This document shows, one piece after another, positions 24,391-32,163 of a stretch of DNA of 64,000 nucleotides. A model generated the notes under the pieces. That model saw only the letters and a list, made by a program, of their open reading frames with translations, ran no database searches and was not told the origin of the DNA. Made by a program: the position numbers and the translations under genes. The first letter of the stretch is position 1; every line of letters starts with the position of its first letter. The DNA comes from Streptomyces griseocarneus (GTDB lineage: Bacteria; Actinomycetota; Actinomycetes; Streptomycetales; Streptomycetaceae): NCBI RefSeq assembly GCF_014655595.1, contig NZ_BNBL01000012.1, forward strand, positions 1 through 64,000, in the 5' to 3' direction.

Positions 24391-26283
24391 GTGTCCGCAC
24401 CGCACAGCACCGCCTTGCCTCCGCTCGTACCGCCCCGCACGACGGCCGTCGCCGGCGTCGTCCGCGAGGCCTTCGTCCCCCCGCTCGCCGGCCCCGCCCC
24501 GCGCGGCTCGCTCGGCGACCTCCCCTTCGACAACGCCGCCGAGGCCCCCGACGACGTGGTGCTCGGCCGCAGGCAGCCCGACGGGCTGTGGCGCGACGTC
24601 AGCGCCGCCCGCTTCGCCGCCGAGGTGCGCTCGGTCGCCAAGGGCCTGATCGCCCAGGGGCTGGAGCCCGGCGACCGGCTCGCCATCATGGCCCGCACGT
24701 CCTACGAGTGGACGCTGCTGGACTTCGCGGCCTGGGCCGCGGGCCTGGTCACCGTCCCCGTCTACCCCACCTCCTCGCCCGTGCAGACCCACTGGATCCT
24801 GCGCGACTCCGGGGCGGCCGCCTGCGTCGTCGAGACCGCCGAGCAGGCGGAGCTCGTCGCCGCCGGGGACCTGCCGGACCTCGCCCGCGTGTGGCGCCTG
24901 GAGGAGGACGCCGTCGGCGAACTCGTCGCCGCCGGACGGTCCCTGCCCAACGCCGTGGTGGACGAGCGGCGCGCCGCCCGTACCCCCGACGACATCGCCA
25001 CCCTCATCTACACCTCCGGCACCACCGGCCGCCCCAAGGGCTGCGTCCTGACGCACGCCAACTTCTTCGCCGAGGTCGACAACGCGACGGGGTTGCTGCA
25101 CCCGGTCTTCAGGGCCACCACCGGCGAGCCCGCCGCCACCCTGCTCTTCCTGCCGCTCTCGCACGTCTTCGGGCGCATGGTCGCGGTCGGCTGCCTGCGG
25201 GCGCGGGTCCGGCTGGGGCACGCCCCGAGCATCCGCACCGAGGAATTGCGCGCCGACCTCGCAGGGTTCCGGCCGACGTTCCTGCTGACCATCCCCTACG
25301 TCCTGGAGAAGATCTACAACACCGGCCGCGCGACGGCCGAACGCATGGGCCGCGCCGACACCTTCGACCGCGCCGCCGGCGTCGCCCGGCGCCACGGCGA
25401 GGCCGTCGCCGCCCGCCGGCACGGCACCGGGCCCGGCCCGGGGCCGCGGCTGAGGGCGGCCCGGGCGCTGTACGACCCGCTGGTCTACCGCCGCATCCGC
25501 GCCGCGCTCGGCGGCCGGGTCCGCTACGTCATCAGCGGCGGCTCCCCGCTCGGCCCCCGGCTCGCCGCCTTCTACGCGGGCGCCGGCATCGAGGTCTTCG
25601 AGGGCTACGGCCTGACCGAGACCACGGCCGCCGCCACGCTGACCCCGCCGCTGCGCCCCCGCCCGGGGACGGTCGGCTGGCCGCTGCCCGGCGGCGGGGT
25701 GCGCATCGCCGAGGACGGCGAGGTGCTGCTGAGCGGCGGGCACGTCTTCGCCGGGTACTGGGACGCCGCGGGGCGGGCGGCGGTGCGGCCGGACGAGGGG
25801 GAGTGGTTCGCCACGGGGGACATCGGCGCGCTCGACGACGACGGCTACCTGACCATCACCGGCCGCAAGAAGGAGCTGATCGTCACCTCGGGCGGCAAGA
25901 ACGTCGCCCCCGCCCCGCTGGAGGACCGGCTGCGGGCGCACCCGCTGGTCGACCAGTGCGTGGTGGTCGGGGACGACCGGCCGTACGTCGCGGCGCTGAT
26001 CACCCTCGACGAGGACGGCTTCGCGCACTGGCAGAAGATGAACGGCCTGGAGGAGGTGCCGCCGCAGGAGCTGGTGGCGGACCCGGCGCTGCGGGCCGCG
26101 CTGCAGGAGGCGGTGGACGACGCGAACACGCTGGTGTCGCGGGCGGAGTCGATCCGGCGGTTCACGGTGCTGCCGGTCTCCTTCACCGAGGAGTCGGGGC
26201 ACATCACGCCGTCGCTGAAGCTCAGGCGCGCCGCCATAGCGCGGGACTTCGCCGGTGAGATTGCGGACCTGTACGGCGGCTGA
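24391..26283 (+). CDS. Long-chain acyl-CoA synthetase (AMP-forming)
   Basis: 630-aa ANL-superfamily ligase that adenylates a carboxylic acid and transfers it to CoA. The AMP-binding motif YTSGTTGRPKGCVLTH (about 208-223), the A5-type motif EGYGLTETTAAATLTPP, TGDIGALDDDGYLTITGRKK and the GGKNVAPAPLEDRL hinge are all present. Length and EELRADLAGFRPTFLLTIPYVLEKIY fit the FadD15-like long-chain subgroup. GTG 24391 has AGGAG 7 nt upstream. Probably regulated by the adjacent TetR. A paralogue sits at 28712; the two could differ in chain length. Confidence 0.9.
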   Translation: MSAPHSTALPPLVPPRTTAVAGVVREAFVPPLAGPAPRGSLGDLPFDNAAEAPDDVVLGRRQPDGLWRDVSAARFAAEVRSVAKGLIAQGLEPGDRLAIMARTSYEWTLLDFAAWAAGLVTVPVYPTSSPVQTHWILRDSGAAACVVETAEQAELVAAGDLPDLARVWRLEEDAVGELVAAGRSLPNAVVDERRAARTPDDIATLIYTSGTTGRPKGCVLTHANFFAEVDNATGLLHPVFRATTGEPAATLLFLPLSHVFGRMVAVGCLRARVRLGHAPSIRTEELRADLAGFRPTFLLTIPYVLEKIYNTGRATAERMGRADTFDRAAGVARRHGEAVAARRHGTGPGPGPRLRAARALYDPLVYRRIRAALGGRVRYVISGGSPLGPRLAAFYAGAGIEVFEGYGLTETTAAATLTPPLRPRPGTVGWPLPGGGVRIAEDGEVLLSGGHVFAGYWDAAGRAAVRPDEGEWFATGDIGALDDDGYLTITGRKKELIVTSGGKNVAPAPLEDRLRAHPLVDQCVVVGDDRPYVAALITLDEDGFAHWQKMNGLEEVPPQELVADPALRAALQEAVDDANTLVSRAESIRRFTVLPVSFTEESGHITPSLKLRRAAIARDFAGEIADLYGG

Positions 26284-26330
26284 GCCCGGGCGGGTCCGGG
26301 GGCTGCGGCCCCCGGACCCCGTGCGTCCCG

Positions 26331-27485
26331 CTAGCAGTTGCCGCCGGCCGGCTTGCCCGCGAAGCGGTCGGCCAGCCAGTTGGCCGCCGGTATCGATTCG
26401 GTGATCACGCCCAGGACGTGCTCGCCCAGCGGCAGCGACTTCCACTGGACCGTCGCGCCCTTGGCGCACCAGTCGGCGCGCAGCTGCTTGCCCACGCCGT
26501 ACGGGATCAGTTCGTCGATCACCCCGTGGTAGAGGTACACGGGGTGGTCCGGCGCGTGGGTGCCCAGGTCGGAGGCGCGCAGGGCGCGCTGCCAGTCGGC
26601 CTCCTGGAGGGGGTTGGTGACGGTGACGTCCGAGATGCGCTTGAAGAGGCCGGCGACGGCGTCGACGGCGACGCAGTGCTTCTTCATGAAGTCGACGTAG
26701 GAGCGGCCCTTGGCGTTGAGGTAGCGGTCCAGGCCGAGCTCGGGGTAGGCGGCGTTCTGGCCGGCGGCGGCCATCAGGACGAGGCCGGCGCCTATGCCGC
26801 CGTTGTTGTACTCGGCGGTCTTGAGCAGGTCGGCGGGCACGCCGCCGGTGGCGGTGCCGCGCACGTCGAGCTCGGGGGCGTACGAGTCGTGCAGCTCGGC
26901 CGCCCAGCTGGTGGCCTGGCCGCCCTGGGAGTAGCCCATGATGCCCACGGGGCTCTTGGTGCTCAGCCCGGCGGCGGGCAGCCGCTGCGCGGCGCGGGCG
27001 GCGTCGAGGACGGCGTGGCCCTCGGCGCGGCCGACGGCGTAGGTGTGCTCGCCCGGGGTGCCCAGGCCCTCGTAGTCGGTGACGGCCACGGCCCAGCCGC
27101 GCAGGGTGAGTTGCTGGATGAGGTTGGCCTCGAGCGTGGTGCCGCGGGGGAAGCCCGCGGAGGGGGCGCACTGGTCGGCGAGGCCGACCGTGCCCACGGC
27201 GTAGGTGACCAGGGGGCGCGGGCCCTTCCGGCCGTCCTGGGGGACGATCACGGTGCCGGAGACGACGTTGGGCGCGCCGCGGGCGGTCGTCGAGCGGTAG
27301 GTGATGTGCCAGGCCTTGGTGCCGGTGGGCTGGCCGGGCAGGGGGTGGAAGGAGGTGGGGGCGGAGGTGACGATGTCGCCGGGTGATCCGGCCGGCTGCC
27401 CGGTGGCGGAGGCGGTGCCGTTCGTCAGGCCGAACGAGACGGCCAGCGCGGCGAGCGCGGTGAGGGCTCTGGTGCGCAGGTGCAT
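26331..27485 (-). CDS. Secreted lipase family protein (alpha/beta hydrolase)
   Basis: 384 aa with a signal peptide (MHLRTRALTALAALAVSFGL...ASA) and no lipobox, so it is secreted. It resembles the secretory lipase (LIP) family: the nucleophile elbow is GIMGYSQGGQAT, DYEGLGTPGEHTYAVG lies upstream, and the likely acid and His are in GVIDELIPY and LGEHVLG. It should hydrolyse acylglycerols or esters outside the cell, supplying fatty acids that the neighbouring acyl-CoA ligases could activate. Tail to tail with the first ligase. Confidence 0.88.
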   Translation of the reverse strand: MHLRTRALTALAALAVSFGLTNGTASATGQPAGSPGDIVTSAPTSFHPLPGQPTGTKAWHITYRSTTARGAPNVVSGTVIVPQDGRKGPRPLVTYAVGTVGLADQCAPSAGFPRGTTLEANLIQQLTLRGWAVAVTDYEGLGTPGEHTYAVGRAEGHAVLDAARAAQRLPAAGLSTKSPVGIMGYSQGGQATSWAAELHDSYAPELDVRGTATGGVPADLLKTAEYNNGGIGAGLVLMAAAGQNAAYPELGLDRYLNAKGRSYVDFMKKHCVAVDAVAGLFKRISDVTVTNPLQEADWQRALRASDLGTHAPDHPVYLYHGVIDELIPYGVGKQLRADWCAKGATVQWKSLPLGEHVLGVITESIPAANWLADRFAGKPAGGNC

Positions 27486-27493
27486 GCGGCTCT

Positions 27494-27525
27494 CCCAACT
27501 GTCCGGTGCTGCTGAGGCAGTTGGG
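27494..27525. repeat. Inverted repeat upstream of the lipase gene
   Basis: CCCAACTG (27494-27501) and CAGTTGGG (27518-27525) form 8-bp arms 16 nt apart, just upstream of the lipase start. It could be an operator, for example for the adjacent AraC-type regulator, or a structured leader. Confidence 0.45.
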
Positions 27526-27569
27526 CCGACCGTAGTGACCGGTGGGTAATGCGGCGTTGACCAGGAAGC

Positions 27570-28592
27570 TCAGCTTCGCTGACCGCGGAGCCGGTAGACC
27601 CCGGGGGTGACGCCGGTCCAGCGGCGGAAGGCGCGGTGGAAGGCGGTGTCCTCGGAGAAGCCGAGCCGGGCCGCGAGCTCGGCGATGGGCTCCCGGCCCT
27701 CGGCGAGGCCCGCGATCGCCGCGTCCCGCCGCACCTGGTCCTTCAGCCGCTGGTACGAGGTGCCCTCCTCCTGCAGCCTGCGGCGCAGCGTCGCCGGGCT
27801 GACCGCGAGGCGGGCGGCCAGCTGGGCGACCTCCGGCAGCCGGGCCGGGCGGCCCTCGCGCAGCGCCCGCACGAACGACCGCCGCACCTGTTCGGTGACG
27901 GTCGTGCCGTACTCGCGACGGCTGAGCAGCTCGGCCGGGGCGCGCCGCAGCAGCTCGCTCAGGCTCTCCTCGTCGCGCACCAGGGGCGCCGCCAGCCAGC
28001 GGGCGTCGAAGGCGGCGCCCGTGCTCACCGCCCCGAACCGCACGGGGCAGCCGAACATCAGGGCGTACTCGCGGGCGTGCGGCGGCTCCGGGCAGGCGAA
28101 GCGGGCCCCGTGCAGCGGGATGCGCCGCCCGATCAGCCAGCTCGCCAGCCGGTGCCAGATGACGACCGCGCACTCGGCCAGGAAGCGGCCCTCGTCGTCG
28201 TCGCCCAGGTCGTTGCGGACGGTGAACACCGCCCGGCCGTCCTGCCGTTCGAGGGCCAGGTCGGGGCCGCCGGGGAAGAGCCCGTAGAAGCGGACGGCCC
28301 GCTCCACGGCGCTGCCCAGGTCGCGGCAGCCCAGGCAGGCGTAGCACATCATGGCGAAGGTGCCGGGTCTGCTGGGTGCCGGTCCCAGGCCGAGGAACTC
28401 GTCGCCCGTGGCGCGGTGCAGGGCCCGTATCAGGTGGGCGAACCGCTCGGCCGGCACCCGCGCCCGGTCGTCGCCGAGGAGCAGCGGGGGGATGCCCGCC
28501 CGCTGCAGCAGGGGCACGGTGTCGATGCCGAGCCGTCGCGCCCCGCCGAGCGCGTCCCGCAGGTGGTGCACGCTGATCGTCGGCATGCTCAT
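27570..28592 (-). CDS. AraC family transcriptional regulator (OruR/arabinose-binding-domain type)
   Basis: 340 aa. The N-terminal domain begins PTISVHHLRDALGGARRLGID and has the LGLGPAPSRPGTFAMMCYACL pattern of the Arabinose_bd (PF12625-like) sensor. The C-terminal AraC double HTH is RLPEVAQLAARLAVSPATLRRRL and GREPIAELAARLGFSEDTAFHRAFRRWTG-like. ATG 28592 follows a TACCGT box by 7 nt (leaderless); GTG 28601 is an alternative. It lies between a lipase and two acyl-CoA ligases, so lipid metabolism is a plausible target. Confidence 0.9.
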   Translation of the reverse strand: MSMPTISVHHLRDALGGARRLGIDTVPLLQRAGIPPLLLGDDRARVPAERFAHLIRALHRATGDEFLGLGPAPSRPGTFAMMCYACLGCRDLGSAVERAVRFYGLFPGGPDLALERQDGRAVFTVRNDLGDDDEGRFLAECAVVIWHRLASWLIGRRIPLHGARFACPEPPHAREYALMFGCPVRFGAVSTGAAFDARWLAAPLVRDEESLSELLRRAPAELLSRREYGTTVTEQVRRSFVRALREGRPARLPEVAQLAARLAVSPATLRRRLQEEGTSYQRLKDQVRRDAAIAGLAEGREPIAELAARLGFSEDTAFHRAFRRWTGVTPGVYRLRGQRS

Positions 28593-28711
28593 GCCCTGCA
28601 CGGTAGCCCGCCTGAGCGCCGGGGTCAGTGGCGCTGACGCTTCCGGTCATCCCTGGAAGACGGGCGCGCTCCATAGCGTCGGTAAGGGTGGGACGACTTC
28701 CAGGAGGCGGC

Positions 28712-30538
28712 ATGGAGCGCGCACGGCCCGGCACACTCGCGACCTTCATCGACTGGACGGCCGAACGGTACGGAGAACTGCCCGCGCTGCGCTTCCGCTC
28801 GCGCGAGGAGGGCGGCGGCTGGACGGAGACGACCTTCACCGCGCTGCGGGAGGAGATACGGGCCGTCGGGCGCGGACTGATCGCGCTCGGGGTGCGGCCG
28901 GACGACCGGGTGGCCATCGTGTCCGAGACCCGGCCGGAGTGGACGATCGCCCAGTTCGGCGCGCTGACCGCCGGGGCCGCGGTGGTGCCGGTCTACCCGA
29001 CGGCCGGCGAGGACGAGCTGGTCTGGGTGCTGGGCGACTCGGGGGCCTCGGTCGTCGTCTGCGAGGACGCCGCGCAGGCGGCCCGGGTCGCGGCCGTACG
29101 GGCCAAGCTGCCGGCGCTGCGGCACGTGGTGCTGATGGACACCGAAGGCTGCGCGCCGGGGGAGCTCGCCCTGCGCCGGCTCCCCGGCGGGGCGGCCCCG
29201 GACGAGGTCGAGAGCGAGCTGGAGAAGCGGAGCGCGGCCCGCAGGGGCGAGGACCTGTGCACCGTCATCTACACCTCCGGCACCACCGGCCTGCCCAAGG
29301 GCTGCCGCCTCACCCACGCCAACATCGTCTCCAACCAGGACGCCACCGCCCACCTCACCGAGGGCGGCCCCGGCTCCACCACCTACCTCTACCTCCCGCT
29401 CGCCCACGTCCTCGGGCAGATCATCCAGCTGACCTCGCTGCGCCGGGGCGGCACGCTCGCCTACTTCGGCGGGAAGGTGGAGAACGTCGTCGCGGAGCTG
29501 GCGGAGGTCAGACCCACCCACCTGCCGTCGGTGCCCCGGCTCTTCGAGAAGATCCACGCCCAGGTGGTCTCCCTCGCCGAGGCCCAGGGGCCGGCCGGGC
29601 GGGCGCGCCTGGAGGAGGCGATACGGACCGGGGTGGCGGTGGCGGACCTGCGGGCGCGGGGAGAGGAGCCGGCGGGGGAGCTGCGGGCGGCGTGGGAGAC
29701 GGCGGAGGAGAGCCTGTTCTCGCTGGTGCGGGCGGCCTTCGGCGGGCGGCTGCGCTGGGCGCTGACCGGGGCCGCGCCGATCGCGCCGCAGACGCTGGAC
29801 TTCCTGCGGGCCTGCGGCATCGACGTCTACGAGGGCTACGGGATGACCGAGGGGTCGGGGGTGATCACGGTCAACCACCGGGGCGCGGTCCGGCCCGGCA
29901 CGGTCGGGCGGGCGGTGGAGGGGAGCGAGGTGCGGATCGCCGGTGACGGCGAGGTGCTGGCCCGGGGGCCGGGCGTCTTCGCCGGCTATCACGGCAATCC
30001 GTCGGCGACGGCCGAGGCGGTCGACGCCGACGGCTGGCTGCACACCGGCGACCTGGGCACGCTGGACGCGGACGGCTATCTGACGATCACCGGACGCAAG
30101 AAGGACCTGATCATCACGTCGAGCGGCAAGAACCTCGCGCCCTCGCCGGTGGAGTTCGCCATCCAGCAGTCGCGCTTCGTCTCCCGCGCGGTGATGGTGG
30201 GGGACCGCCGCCCGTACGCGGTGGCGCTGCTGACCCTGGACGCGGTGGAGGTCGAGGCGTGGGCGGCCCGGGAGGGGGTGGACCTGCGGGCGGCGGGTCC
30301 GGCCCGGCACCCGCAGGTGCGGCGGCTGTGCCAGGAGGCCGTCGACGCGGCCAACGCCCGGGTGGCCCGGCCCGCCCGAATCCGTGCGTTCGCAATCCTG
30401 AACGAGGACTTCAGCGTGGAGAACGGCGAGCTGACGCCCACCCTGAAACTCCGCCGGGCGGTGGTCGGTGAACGCTATGCGGCCGAAATCGATGCGCTGT
30501 ACGAACGCGGGGACAAAGGTTCGGTTGAGGGGAGTTAG
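28712..30538 (+). CDS. AMP-dependent acyl-CoA synthetase (second copy)
   Basis: 608-aa ANL-superfamily ligase closely similar in layout to the enzyme at 24391. Motifs are IYTSGTTGLPKGCRLTHAN, YEGYGMTEGSGVITVN, HTGDLGTLDADGYLTITG, RKKDLIITSSGKN and the C-terminal NGELTPTLKLRR. It probably activates long-chain fatty acids. ATG 28712 has CAGGAGGCGG directly upstream. Divergent from the AraC gene, with about 120 nt between, so the AraC protein could control both. Ends at a bidirectional terminator. Confidence 0.9.
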   Translation: MERARPGTLATFIDWTAERYGELPALRFRSREEGGGWTETTFTALREEIRAVGRGLIALGVRPDDRVAIVSETRPEWTIAQFGALTAGAAVVPVYPTAGEDELVWVLGDSGASVVVCEDAAQAARVAAVRAKLPALRHVVLMDTEGCAPGELALRRLPGGAAPDEVESELEKRSAARRGEDLCTVIYTSGTTGLPKGCRLTHANIVSNQDATAHLTEGGPGSTTYLYLPLAHVLGQIIQLTSLRRGGTLAYFGGKVENVVAELAEVRPTHLPSVPRLFEKIHAQVVSLAEAQGPAGRARLEEAIRTGVAVADLRARGEEPAGELRAAWETAEESLFSLVRAAFGGRLRWALTGAAPIAPQTLDFLRACGIDVYEGYGMTEGSGVITVNHRGAVRPGTVGRAVEGSEVRIAGDGEVLARGPGVFAGYHGNPSATAEAVDADGWLHTGDLGTLDADGYLTITGRKKDLIITSSGKNLAPSPVEFAIQQSRFVSRAVMVGDRRPYAVALLTLDAVEVEAWAAREGVDLRAAGPARHPQVRRLCQEAVDAANARVARPARIRAFAILNEDFSVENGELTPTLKLRRAVVGERYAAEIDALYERGDKGSVEGS

Positions 30539-30585
30539 GGGAGTGGCGGCAGTGAAATGAGTGATAAAGCAAGGTGAAAAAGGCA

Positions 30586-30623
30586 GGAGCCCTGCCTTCC
30601 GCGGAAACGGAAGGCAGGGCTCC
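30586..30623. terminator. Bidirectional terminator between the acyl-CoA ligase and cold-shock gene
   Basis: A perfect 16-bp stem (30586-30601 with 30608-30623) around a 6-nt loop, flanked by AAAAAGG on one side and CCTTGG on the other. Confidence 0.9.
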
Positions 30624-30674
30624 TTGGGTACAGCACGATCGACCGCGATCCGGTCGGCCGGAGAGATCCGAAGA

Positions 30675-30878
30675 TCAGACCGGGGTGACGTTCTCGGCCT
30701 GCGGACCCTTGGGGCCCTGCGTGACGTCGAAGTTGACCTGCTGGTTCTCCTCGAGGGAGCGGAAGCCAGAGGCGTTGATCGCGGAGTAGTGAACGAAGAC
30801 GTCGGGGCCCCCGCCGTCCTGGGCGATGAAGCCAAAGCCCTTTTCAGCGTTGAACCACTTCACGGTTCCGGTAGCCAT
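30675..30878 (-). CDS. Cold-shock-domain protein (CspA type)
   Basis: 67-aa single-domain OB-fold RNA/DNA chaperone. The start ATGTVKWFNAEKGFGFI contains RNP1 (KGFGFI) and DVFVHYSAI is RNP2; these residues bind single-stranded nucleic acid. AAGGAGGGC precedes the ATG closely. The leader is long (about 125 nt from a TAGGCT box) and contains stem-loops, as is common for csp messages. I recall a cold-shock gene beside mqnA in S. coelicolor too. The reading beyond the ATG up to 31046 is the untranslated leader. Confidence 0.95.
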   Translation of the reverse strand: MATGTVKWFNAEKGFGFIAQDGGGPDVFVHYSAINASGFRSLEENQQVNFDVTQGPKGPQAENVTPV

Positions 30879-30912
30879 AAAGCCCTCCTTGGGCCCAAAG
30901 GGTTGCCCTGCT

Positions 30913-30972
30913 CCAGAACCTGCGAGAAGTCTGAAAACTACAAAAGCCTGCGGGTCACATGCTCCGCAGGCT
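30913..30972 (-). promoter_or_regulatory. Structured 5' leader of the cold-shock gene with alternative hairpins
   Basis: On the minus-strand transcript AGCCUGCGG (30972-30964) can pair with CCGCAGGCU (30953-30945), a 9-bp stem followed by UUUG that looks like an intrinsic terminator. The same 5' arm can instead pair with CGCAGGUU (30924-30917) farther downstream. The two folds exclude each other, so this may be a temperature- or factor-dependent switch. Confidence 0.5.
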
Positions 30973-31009
30973 CTGTACTGCAAGGGAAACCAAACTGCAA
31001 CTTGCGGCG

Positions 31010-31015
31010 AGCCTA
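31010..31015 (-). promoter_or_regulatory. -10 box of the cold-shock gene
   Basis: On the minus strand TGCTAGGCT is an extended -10 element. Its position predicts a leader of about 125 nt. Confidence 0.5.
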
Positions 31016-31161
31016 GCACGCCAGGTTCTTCCGGGGAAGGAGTCAAAGATCACGCCCCTGGGGGGTTTTCCGGCCCTTCGCTCCGGAAAAGATGTTCGTT
31101 CGGGCCGGTGCGGCGGCACCCCCGCGGCACCCCCGCCCCAGCGGTCGCCGGAGCCCGGGGC

Positions 31162-31167
31162 TAGCCT
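31162..31167 (+). promoter_or_regulatory. Candidate -10 box of mqnA (leaderless)
   Basis: TAGCCT is followed after exactly 6 nt by the GTG start at 31174, as in the ubiX-like gene. No clear -35 element. Confidence 0.55.
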
Positions 31168-31173
31168 CCGGAT

Positions 31174-32064
31174 GTGGACAATTCAGCCTCAGACGTAGCG
31201 ATCGCCGACGATGTGCCCCAGCCGCTCCGCAGCCGCCCGCGCGTCGGCCACATCCAGTTCCTCAACTGCCTGCCCCTCTACTGGGGCCTCGCCCGCACCG
31301 GCGCGCTGCTCGACCTGGATCTGACCAAGGACACCCCGGAGAAGCTCAGCGAGCGGCTCGTCCAGGGAGACCTCGACATCGCCCCCGTCACCCTGGTCGA
31401 GTTCCTCAGGAACGCCGACGACCTCGTGGCGCTGCCGGACATCGCGGTCGGCTGCGACGGGCCGGTGATGTCCTGCGTGATCGTCTCGCAGCTGCCGCTG
31501 GACCGGCTGGACGGCGCCCGGGTCGCCCTCGGCTCCACCTCGCGCACCTCCGTGCGGCTGGCGCAGCTGCTGCTCGCCGAGCGCTACGGCGTGACGCCCG
31601 AGTACTACACCTGCCCGCCCGACCTCGGCGCGATGATGCAGGAGGCGGACGCCGCCGTGCTGATCGGGGACGCCGCCCTGCGGGCCTCGCTGCACGACGC
31701 GCCCCGGCTGGGCCTCGAGGTGCACGACCTCGGGCAGATGTGGAAGGACTGGACGGGGCTGCCCTTCGTCTTCGCGGTCTGGGCCGCGCGCCGCGACTAC
31801 CTGGCCCGCGAGCCGCGGATCGTGGCCAAGGTGCACGAGGCGTTCCTGGCCTCCCGGGACCTGTCCCTGGAGGAGGTCGGCAAGGTCGCCGAGCAGGCCG
31901 CTCGCTGGGAGGCGTTCGACGCCTCGCTGCTGGAGCGCTACTTCACCACGCTGGACTTCCGCTTCGGCCCCGCGCAGCTGGCAGGGGTCGAGGAGTTCGC
32001 CCGCCGCACCGGCCCGGACACGGGCTACCCCGCCGACGTGCGGGTGGAACTGCTGAAGCCCTGA
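31174..32064 (+). CDS. mqnA: Chorismate dehydratase MqnA
   Basis: 296 aa. First enzyme of the futalosine pathway: removes water from chorismate to give 3-[(1-carboxyvinyl)oxy]benzoate. The periplasmic-binding-protein-like fold shows in RVGHIQFLNCLPLYWGL at the N-terminus, DLDIAPVTLVEFLRNADD, ALGSTSRTSVRLAQLLL and AVLIGDAAL, all typical of MqnA/MqnD. It differs from MqnD by the NCLP motif and length. GTG start predicted leaderless. The stop codon lies inside a terminator palindrome. It stands alone between the cold-shock gene and an esterase. Confidence 0.94.
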   Translation: MDNSASDVAIADDVPQPLRSRPRVGHIQFLNCLPLYWGLARTGALLDLDLTKDTPEKLSERLVQGDLDIAPVTLVEFLRNADDLVALPDIAVGCDGPVMSCVIVSQLPLDRLDGARVALGSTSRTSVRLAQLLLAERYGVTPEYYTCPPDLGAMMQEADAAVLIGDAALRASLHDAPRLGLEVHDLGQMWKDWTGLPFVFAVWAARRDYLAREPRIVAKVHEAFLASRDLSLEEVGKVAEQAARWEAFDASLLERYFTTLDFRFGPAQLAGVEEFARRTGPDTGYPADVRVELLKP

Positions 32065-32086
32065 CCCCCCGCGGGGGGTCAGGGCT
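32057..32086 (+). terminator. Terminator containing the mqnA stop codon
   Basis: A perfect 30-bp palindrome (14-bp arms and a GC centre) whose left arm includes the last codons and TGA stop of mqnA. As a perfect palindrome it could also act on transcription from the right. Confidence 0.85.
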
Positions 32087-32163
32087 CCGGAGCGAGTGAT
32101 GTGCGTGCCGCCGGGCCGGCGGCGCCGGGCTCCCGGGGAACAGACCGGGAGCCGGTGGGGGGA

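Noticed and set aside
23959..28917. 1652-codon open frame on the minus strand
   Set aside because: It runs antisense through the TetR, acyl-CoA ligase, lipase and AraC genes with Arg/Gly/Pro-rich content. Long shadow frames are expected at this G+C.
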